From: Streptomyces sp. NBC_00193
GTDB taxonomy: Bacteria; Actinomycetota; Actinomycetes; Streptomycetales; Streptomycetaceae
Length of the DNA stretch: 64,000 nucleotides
Direction: 5' to 3'
NCBI RefSeq assembly: GCF_026342735.1
Contig: NZ_JAPEMM010000001.1
Location: forward strand, 1,302,001 to 1,366,000
Part shown: positions 54,487 through 61,290 of the stretch, piece after piece
Position numbering within the stretch: the first letter of the stretch is position 1
Layout of the letters: every line of letters begins with the position of its first letter
Notes under the pieces: generated by a model
What the model saw: the letters and a program-made list of their open reading frames with translations, nothing else
Database searches by the model: none
What the model was told of the DNA's origin: nothing
Program-made: the position numbers and the translations under genes

Positions 54487-55428
54487 TCAGCCGGTCGTGA
54501 CCGGCTTCGGGAGGGGCTTGCCGTACCAGAGCTCGACCAGGCGGGCCGCGATGGAGATGCCCGCCGGCGGGAGGACCTCGCCGGCCTCGATCGCCGTGCG
54601 CAGGTCGTCGCGGGAGAACCAGCGGGCCTCCTGGATCTCGTCGCCGTCGACCGTGATGTCGAAGGTGACGGCGCGCGCCGTGAAGCCCAGCATCAGGCTG
54701 TACGGGAACGGCCAGGGCTGGCTGGCGATGTAGTCGACCTCGCCGACCTTGACGCCCGCCTCCTCCCAGACCTCGCGGATGACGGACTGCTCGATCGACT
54801 CGCCCGGTTCGACGAACCCCGCGAGGGTGGAGAAGCGACCCTCCGGCCAGTGCACCTGGCGGCCCAGCAGCGCGCGGTCCTGGTCGTCCGTGACCAGCAT
54901 GATCACCGCCGGGTCGGTCCGCGGGTAGTGCTCGGCACCGCAGCCCGGGCAGCGGCGGATGTGCCCGGCCGCGGCGACCACCGTGCGCTCGCCGCAGCGG
55001 GAGCAGAAGCGGTGCATGCGCTGCCAGTTCTCCAGCGCCACCGCGTGCACCATCAGCCCGGCGTCCCGCGCGGAGAGCAGCATTCCGGCCTCGCGCAGGC
55101 CGGCCGGGCGGGCCGACTGGTCCATGCGGCCGGGCAGCGAGTCCTTCTGCAGCGCGAAGTACCGTACGCCGTCCTCGTCGGTCCCCAGGAAGTACCGGTG
55201 GGTCTCGGTGACCGGGGCCTCGAAGGCCGGGGTCATCACGATCGCGGTGCCGCCGTCGGGGGTGTCGTCGATCAGGACCTGGCCGCCCGAGACCACGAAG
55301 ACGCGGGTGCTGGGGTGGCTCCAGGCCGCGGCGAGCCACGCCTCGTCGAGGCGGTGGTGCGCGGCGCGGTCGATGCCGCTGGGCGCGGCCAGCGAGATCG
55401 GACGCTCGGACTCGGTATGGGTGCTCAC
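54487..55428 (-). CDS. nudC: NAD(+)/NADH diphosphatase, NUDIX
   Basis: A 313-residue NudC-type enzyme that hydrolyses NADH and can decap NAD-RNA. A central zinc ribbon (RFCSRCGERTVV, RRCPGCGAEHYPRTDPAVIM) precedes the NUDIX box (GFVEPGESIEQSVIREVWEE) and the NudC signature SQPWPFPYSLMLGF. The GTG at 55428 (VSTHTESERP) has GGAAG at proper spacing; an ATG four codons upstream is less likely. Confidence 0.93.
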   Translation of the reverse strand: MSTHTESERPISLAAPSGIDRAAHHRLDEAWLAAAWSHPSTRVFVVSGGQVLIDDTPDGGTAIVMTPAFEAPVTETHRYFLGTDEDGVRYFALQKDSLPGRMDQSARPAGLREAGMLLSARDAGLMVHAVALENWQRMHRFCSRCGERTVVAAAGHIRRCPGCGAEHYPRTDPAVIMLVTDDQDRALLGRQVHWPEGRFSTLAGFVEPGESIEQSVIREVWEEAGVKVGEVDYIASQPWPFPYSLMLGFTARAVTFDITVDGDEIQEARWFSRDDLRTAIEAGEVLPPAGISIAARLVELWYGKPLPKPVTTG

Positions 55429-55509
55429 AGGTACTTCCAACTCCCCCGGTGGTGGGACACAGGCAGGCTCAGCAGGACGGACGGGTGTGCGGTGGCGGGT
55501 GGGGCGTGC

Positions 55510-56919
55510 TCAAGCGGACGCCGGCTTCCAGTGGGCGGCCAGGTCGCCCCAGAGGTAGGCGGCCGTCTCGACCCCCTTGGTGAGCAGGTCGAGCTCGACC
55601 TTCTCGTTCGGCGAGTGCCAGCCGTCGGAGGGTACGGAGATCCCGAGGAAGAGGACGGGGGCGTTCAGCACGTCCTGGAGGTCGGCCGCCGGACCCGAAC
55701 CGCCTTCGCGGGTGAAGCGGACCTTCTGGCCGAAGGCCCGGCTCATGGCGCGGACGACCGACTGCAGCGCCGGGTGGTCCAGCGGGGTCAGGCACGGCCG
55801 GGTCGGGGCGCCGAAGGTGATGGAATGCCGGATTCCGGCCGGGACGCGCTCCGCGACCCAGGCCGTGACGGCCGTCTCGACCTCGTACGGGTCCTGCCCG
55901 GAGACCAGGCGGAACGAGAGCTTCAGGTGCGCCGAGGCGGGCACGATGGTCTTGCCGCCGGGTCCCTGGTAGCCGCCGCCGATGCCGTTGACCTCGGCGG
56001 TCGGGCGGGCCCAGACGCGCTCCAGCGTGGAGTAGCCGGCCTCGCCCGAAGCCGCGTACGACTTGGCCGTACGGAGCCACTCGGCCTCGTCGAAGGGGAG
56101 CTCGGCGATCAGCTCGCGCTCCGCGTCCGTGAGCTCGGCGATGTTGTCGTAGAAGCCGGGGATCGTGACCCGCTCGTCCGCGTCGTGCAGGGCCGCGACC
56201 AGGCGGGCGGCGACGGTGGCCGGATTCGGCACGGCACCGCCGAAGGCACCCGAGTGGATGTCCTGGTCGGGTCCGAACAGGTCGATCTCGCAGTCGGCGA
56301 CGCCGCGCATGCCGGTGCAGACGGTGGGAGTGGTCTCGGACCACATGCCGGTGTCGGAGACGATCACGACATCGGCGGCGAGGCGGGCCGCCTCGCGCTC
56401 CACGAGGGCGCGGAAGTGCGGGGAACCGGACTCCTCCTCGCCCTCGACGATCAGCTTGAGGTGCACGGCGGGGGCGGACGCGCCGGTCGCGGCGAGGTGG
56501 GCCCGGACGCCGAGGGTGTGGAAGAAGACCTGCCCCTTGTCGTCGGCGGCGCCTCGCCCGTACATCCGGCCGTCCTTGATCACCGGCTCGAACGGGTCGG
56601 TGTGCCAGCCGTCGGCGAGGGCGGCGGGCTGCACGTCGTGGTGCCCGTAGACGAGGACGGTGGGCGCCGCGGGGTCCTCGCTCGGCCATTCGGCGAAGAC
56701 GGCGGGGGCGCCGGCCGTCTGCCAGACCTCGGTGACCGGGAAACCGGTCTCCTTGAGCTTCGCGGCCAGCCAGTCGGCGCTGCGCCGTACGTCGTCCGCG
56801 TGCTCGGGCTGGGCCGAGACGGAGGGGATGCGGAGCCAGTCGGCGAGGTCGTCGAGGAAGGCCGCGCGGTGGGTCTCGATGTACGTGCGGACGACGCTGT
56901 CCGCCGGGGTGTCGCTCAT
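55510..56919 (-). CDS. M20-family dipeptidase
   Basis: A 469-residue zinc dipeptidase. Metal ligands and catalytic residues are in VYGHHDVQPA (His, Asp), MYGRGAADDKGQ (Asp), VEGEEESGSP (catalytic Glu, metal Glu), VSDTGMW (Asp) and WHSPNEKV (His). A dimerisation domain lies between. The type is the CNDP-like dipeptidase common in Streptomyces. ATG 56919 (MSDTPADSVVRTYIETH) is the family start. Confidence 0.92.
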   Translation of the reverse strand: MSDTPADSVVRTYIETHRAAFLDDLADWLRIPSVSAQPEHADDVRRSADWLAAKLKETGFPVTEVWQTAGAPAVFAEWPSEDPAAPTVLVYGHHDVQPAALADGWHTDPFEPVIKDGRMYGRGAADDKGQVFFHTLGVRAHLAATGASAPAVHLKLIVEGEEESGSPHFRALVEREAARLAADVVIVSDTGMWSETTPTVCTGMRGVADCEIDLFGPDQDIHSGAFGGAVPNPATVAARLVAALHDADERVTIPGFYDNIAELTDAERELIAELPFDEAEWLRTAKSYAASGEAGYSTLERVWARPTAEVNGIGGGYQGPGGKTIVPASAHLKLSFRLVSGQDPYEVETAVTAWVAERVPAGIRHSITFGAPTRPCLTPLDHPALQSVVRAMSRAFGQKVRFTREGGSGPAADLQDVLNAPVLFLGISVPSDGWHSPNEKVELDLLTKGVETAAYLWGDLAAHWKPASA

Positions 56920-56929
56920 GGCCACGAGC

Positions 56930-59900
56930 CTAGCCGTCCGTTCGATGGTCGCTTTCCGTGTCCGTTTTGCCTTGGAGGATCTGCTCAAGACGAGCGCGGT
57001 CGGGGAGGTTGCGGGGGCGGATGACGCGGCCGCTGCGGACGTGCAGGAACACGGCCGTGACCTGGGCGAGGGGGGTGTTCGTGGCTTCCGCCCAGGCCAG
57101 GCGGTAGACCGCCAGCTGGAGGGGGTCGGCCTCGGTGGTGCGGCCGGTCTTCCAGTCGACGATCTCGTAGCCCCCGCCGTCGCCCGCCTCGTCCGGGGTG
57201 CGGTAGACGGCGTCGATCCGGCCGCGGATCACCCGGCCGGCGAGGGTCAGCTGGACCGGGACCTCCATGCGGTACGGGGTCCGGTCGGCGTACGGGCTGC
57301 GCTCGAAGGCCGCCTTGAGGGAGTCGAGGTCGGCCTCGTCGGCGATGTCCTGGTCGGAACCGTCGCCTCCCGGGGGCTGGGCTCCGGGGAGGTCCGTCAG
57401 GGGGTCGAGGACGTCGAGATGGGGCAGCGGAAGCTCGTCGAAGCGGGACTCCACCCAGGCGTGGAACCGGGTGCCCTGGCGGGCGGCGGGCTGCGGGGGC
57501 TTGGGCATGGGGCGGGCGAGGTCGCGTACGAAGCCCTGCTCGTCGGAGGCGAGGCGCAGCAGCTGGCTGGCGGAGAGCGCGGACGGGAGCTCCACGTCGC
57601 GGACGGCCTCGCGGGCGCGGCGGAGCTCGCCCTCCAGGGCGTCGAGGTCGCGGTCCCAGGAGGCGATGGCTCGTGCGTCCTCGGGGGTGAGGGGGCCGGG
57701 GTTGGGGGCGGCCTCTGACCACGGGGCGTCGGTGCGGGTCGGCGGCGCCGGGCGGCGTCGGGGCTTGGCCGCGGCCCAGTCGCCGTCCTCGGCCCCGGCC
57801 CCGGCCTCGTCCTCCGGCCACAGGTCGGCGGCGTCGGGCGCGGGCGCGGCGGGGCGCGGCCTGGCCAGGTCCTCGGCCTCCGGCCACAGGTCGGCGGCGG
57901 GCGCGGCGGAGCGCGGGCCGGGCGCGGCCCGGTACCCGTCCTGCGGCCACAGGTCGTCCGGGGTCGGGGGGGCTTCTTCTTCCCCCACCCCGCCCCTTCC
58001 CGAAACCGGGGCTGTGCCCCGGACCCCCTGCGGGGTCCCGCCTGCGGCGGCGGGCACGGCCCTGCCCCGGCCTGACCCGGCCTGCGGCCGGGCAGCGTCC
58101 GCGGGGTCCGGTTCGTCGGCCGGGTCCGGCCAGGGGGCCGGGGGCTCCTCGTCGTAGGCGGGGTCTTCGCAGTGCGGGGGCCAGAGGTAGGGGTCCTCCG
58201 GGGAGGTCCGGTGGTTCTCGGAGGCCCGGTGTTCCGGGTCGTCCGGGGTCCCCTGGTAGTCCGCGCCGCCCCAGTGGCCCGGCGTTCCTGGGTAGCCGGC
58301 CTCGCCCCGGTCGCCCGGGTGGCCCGCGTCGCCCCGGTGGCCCGTGGCGCTCGGGGGGTGGAGGTAGGACTCGACCAGGGTGGCTGCCCGGCGGCGGAGG
58401 GTGAGGGAGGTGGGGTCCAGGGGGAGGGGCCAGGAGTGGTCCGGGGTGGTGTCCGTGGAGAGGGCCGGGTTTTCGGCGTCCGGTGCCGGGGTGTCGGCCC
58501 AGGCTTCGATCTCGCCGTGGCCCGCGGCGCAGTGTTCGTAGAGGGAGGTCAGGAAGGTGGACGGGCCGCGGCGTTTCTTCTGCGTCGGGCCCCACCAGTG
58601 GCCCGAGGCCAGGAGGAGGGAGCGCGGGCGGGTGAAGGTGACGTAGCCGAGGCGGAGTTCCTCGACGGCCTTGTGGGACTTCAGGGCCGACTTGAAGGCG
58701 CGCAGGCCCGGCGAGGTCCATTCCGGGGTGGGAGGGAGGGTCGGCGCGTCCCCGCGCAGGGCGTACGGGAGGACCTTCGGGTACGAGGTCCAGGCCTCCG
58801 GGGCCTTCTCCTTCGGGAAGGAGCCGGCGGAGAGGTCGGGGACCACGACCACGTCCCACTCCAGGCCCTTGGACTTGTGGGCCGTGAGGACCTTGACCGT
58901 GTTCTCGCCGCCGGGGAGGGCGTGGTCCAGGCCCTTTTCGTACTGGGCCGCCGTGCGCAGGAAGGCGAGGAAGGCGAGGAGGGAGGCCTCTCCGTCCAGG
59001 GAGGCGAAGCCGGCCGCCACGTCCATGAAGCTCGACAGGGTCTCCCGGCGGCGGGCCGCCAGCGCGTGCGGGGACGAGGCCAGCTCCACGTCGAGGCCGG
59101 TCGTCGACAGGACGCGGTGCAGGACGTCCATCAGGGGGTCCGAGAGGGAACGGCGCAGGTCGCGCAGTTCCTGCGCGAGGTGCGCGAAGCGGACCCGGGC
59201 GGCTGCGGAGAAGGGCAGCTGGTCGGGGGCGGACTGGCCCGCGCCGTCCAGGAAGGTTTCGAGGGCGTCGGCCAGCGACACGATCTCCGCCGGGTCCACG
59301 CCCTCCACGGCTGCCGCGAGGCGGTCGTCGTCGGAGGAGGACGGGGCGCGGGAGATCAGGGTGCGCGCGCGGCGGCCCAGCAGGGCCAGGTCGCGGGCGC
59401 CGATCCGCCAGCGCGGCCCGATGAGCAGCCGGACGAGCGCGGCGTTGGCGCCCGGGTCCTGGAGGACCTCGCAGACGGCGACGAGGTCCGCGACCTCCGG
59501 GAGGTGGAGCAGTCCGGACAGGCCGACCACCTCGACCGGGACGTCCCGCTCGACGAGGACCGCCTGGATCCGCGCGAAGTCCCCGCCCGAGCGGCACAGT
59601 ACGGCGATGTCGCGCGGCTCGGTTCCCGTACGGACCAGGTGGGCGATGGAGTCGCCGATCCAGTCGAGCTCCTGGGCGTGGGTCTCCAGCAGGGCGCACC
59701 GGACGGAGCCGTCGCGCTCCGCGCCCGGTGCGGGGCGCAGGGCCTCGACCCCCTCGTGCATGGCGCGCAGCGGGGCGGCGAGCTCGTTGGCCAGGTCCAG
59801 GAGGCGGCCGCCGCTGCGCCGGTTCTCGCTGAGGGAGAACCGGGTGGCGGGGCGGCCGTCGGCGTAGGGGAAGTGCTCGGGGAAGTCGTCGAGGTTGGCC

Positions 59901-60856
59901 ACCGAGGCGCCGCGCCAGCCGTAGATGGCCTGGCAGGGGTCGCCGACGGCGGTCACGGCGTGCCCGGTGCCGGCGCCGAACAGCCCGGACAGCAGCAGTC
60001 GCTGGGCGACCGAGGTGTCCTGGTACTCGTCGAGCAGGACGACTCGGAACTCCTCGCGCAGCAGGGCGCCGACCTCGGGCCGGGTGGTGGCGAGCTGCGC
60101 GGAGAGGGCTATCTGGTCGCCGAAGTCGAGGAGGTCGCGGGAGCGTTTGGCTCCGCGGTAGCGGGAGACCAGTTCGAGGAGTTCGAGGCGGCCCCGGACG
60201 GTTTCCGGGACCTTGCGGAGGTCCTCGTTGCTCAGCTTCACGTCCGCGAGGGCGGAGAGGAGCTCCGTGTCGTACGCGCGCAGCCGCTCCGGCGGTACGA
60301 GGTGCTCGGAGAGCTCCCCGTCGAGCGCGAGCAGATCGCTGACCAGGTCCGGAACGGATTTGGTGAGGGACGGGTAGGGGCCGGGGGCCTCGCGGAGCAC
60401 GCGGGCGGCGAGCTGGAAGCGGGTGGCGTCGGCGAGCAGCCGGGAGCTGGGCTCCAGGCCGATGCGCAGGCCGTGGTCCTTGAGGAGCTGTCCGGCGAAG
60501 GCGTGGTACGTGGAGATGCGCGGCTCGCCGCCCGCGGAGCCGGCCTCGGCCGGGGAGGGGTCCGGATCACTGATCCCGGCCCGCGCGAGGGCGGTCCGTA
60601 CGCGCTCGGCCAGCTCGCCGGCGGCCTTGTTGGTGAAGGTCAGGCCGAGGACCTGCTCGGGCGCGACCGCGCCGGTGCCGACCAGCCAGACCACGCGGGC
60701 GGCCATGACGGTGGTCTTGCCGGAGCCGGCTCCGGCCACGATGACCTGGGGGGCGGGCGGAGCGGTGACGCAGGCCATCTGTTCGGGCGTGAAGGGGATC
60801 CCCAGGAGCTCCTTGAGCTGCTCGGGATCGGTGAGGACGGACGGACGCGCGGACAC
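56930..60856 (-). CDS. adnB: AdnB-like helicase-nuclease with long low-complexity insertion
   Basis: A 1308-residue UvrD/RecB-type protein. Walker A is AGAGSGKT (41-48); other motor motifs are LLDEYQDTSVAQRLLLSGLF, VGDPCQAIYGWRGAS and TAHKSKGLEWDVVVVPDLSA. The C-terminal RecB-type nuclease is GRIDAVYRTPDEAGDGG followed by YEIVDWKTGR. AdnAB resects DNA ends in actinobacteria. Between motor and nuclease (about 57700-58370) lies a ~220-residue insertion of Gly/Pro/Asp/Glu-rich sequence with collagen-like triplets and repeated DLWP motifs. That is well beyond the usual ~1100-residue length. The start is GTG 60856. Confidence 0.92.
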   Translation of the reverse strand: MSARPSVLTDPEQLKELLGIPFTPEQMACVTAPPAPQVIVAGAGSGKTTVMAARVVWLVGTGAVAPEQVLGLTFTNKAAGELAERVRTALARAGISDPDPSPAEAGSAGGEPRISTYHAFAGQLLKDHGLRIGLEPSSRLLADATRFQLAARVLREAPGPYPSLTKSVPDLVSDLLALDGELSEHLVPPERLRAYDTELLSALADVKLSNEDLRKVPETVRGRLELLELVSRYRGAKRSRDLLDFGDQIALSAQLATTRPEVGALLREEFRVVLLDEYQDTSVAQRLLLSGLFGAGTGHAVTAVGDPCQAIYGWRGASVANLDDFPEHFPYADGRPATRFSLSENRRSGGRLLDLANELAAPLRAMHEGVEALRPAPGAERDGSVRCALLETHAQELDWIGDSIAHLVRTGTEPRDIAVLCRSGGDFARIQAVLVERDVPVEVVGLSGLLHLPEVADLVAVCEVLQDPGANAALVRLLIGPRWRIGARDLALLGRRARTLISRAPSSSDDDRLAAAVEGVDPAEIVSLADALETFLDGAGQSAPDQLPFSAAARVRFAHLAQELRDLRRSLSDPLMDVLHRVLSTTGLDVELASSPHALAARRRETLSSFMDVAAGFASLDGEASLLAFLAFLRTAAQYEKGLDHALPGGENTVKVLTAHKSKGLEWDVVVVPDLSAGSFPKEKAPEAWTSYPKVLPYALRGDAPTLPPTPEWTSPGLRAFKSALKSHKAVEELRLGYVTFTRPRSLLLASGHWWGPTQKKRRGPSTFLTSLYEHCAAGHGEIEAWADTPAPDAENPALSTDTTPDHSWPLPLDPTSLTLRRRAATLVESYLHPPSATGHRGDAGHPGDRGEAGYPGTPGHWGGADYQGTPDDPEHRASENHRTSPEDPYLWPPHCEDPAYDEEPPAPWPDPADEPDPADAARPQAGSGRGRAVPAAAGGTPQGVRGTAPVSGRGGVGEEEAPPTPDDLWPQDGYRAAPGPRSAAPAADLWPEAEDLARPRPAAPAPDAADLWPEDEAGAGAEDGDWAAAKPRRRPAPPTRTDAPWSEAAPNPGPLTPEDARAIASWDRDLDALEGELRRAREAVRDVELPSALSASQLLRLASDEQGFVRDLARPMPKPPQPAARQGTRFHAWVESRFDELPLPHLDVLDPLTDLPGAQPPGGDGSDQDIADEADLDSLKAAFERSPYADRTPYRMEVPVQLTLAGRVIRGRIDAVYRTPDEAGDGGGYEIVDWKTGRTTEADPLQLAVYRLAWAEATNTPLAQVTAVFLHVRSGRVIRPRNLPDRARLEQILQGKTDTESDHRTDG
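57980..58040. repeat. Streptomyces intergenic-type repeat inside adnB
   Basis: The sequence from CCCCCACCCCGCCCCTTCCC through CGAAACCGGGGCTGTGCCCC to GGACCCC is the shape of the dispersed GC-rich palindromic element often seen between Streptomyces genes (from memory). Here it lies in frame within the low-complexity insertion of adnB. Confidence 0.55.
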
Positions 60857-61290
60857 GTGAAAAGGCTATCCGCCCGCTCTGACACTCCCCGCCGCGCGAG
60901 CCCCGGGCGGGGGGGGCGGCGGGGGCGGGGGCGCCGGTGGTGGCACGGAACCCGCGTGGCGGGCCGTCCCTGCGGGGGCGGATTCCCCTACCCGCCCTTC
61001 CACCATCCCCCAGACTCCGTCCGGGGGGACCCCCAGCCGGGCTCCGCCCGGACCCGGTCCTCAAACGCCGGACTGGCTGGAGGGGCCGGGCCGGGGTAGG
61101 GCCGCAGGCCCGGGGGGCAGGGGGCAGGGGCCGGGGGCCGGGGGCCGGGGGCAACGCTCAGGCTCAGGGGCAGGGGCAGGGGCAGGGGCAGGGGGAAGGG
61201 GCAGGGGGTAGGGGCAGGGACAGCGCCGCAAGGGCGGAGGGCGGGGTGTCCCGGCTGGCTCGGCCGGTCCGCGGGGGCCCCGCCGAGGGC
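60857..61290. repeat. Repeat-filled spacer between adnA and adnB
   Basis: These 434 bases hold no gene. The left part has G-rich simple sequence. About 60989-61085 is another copy type of the dispersed GC-rich element (GGGCTCCGCCCGGACCC then TCCTCAAACGCCGGACTGG). From 61086 to 61230 runs a degenerate array of GGGGCA/GGGGGC units with at least eight G-tracts of four or more, able to form G-quadruplexes on the plus (template) strand. I see no start signal other than the adnB GTG. Confidence 0.8.
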
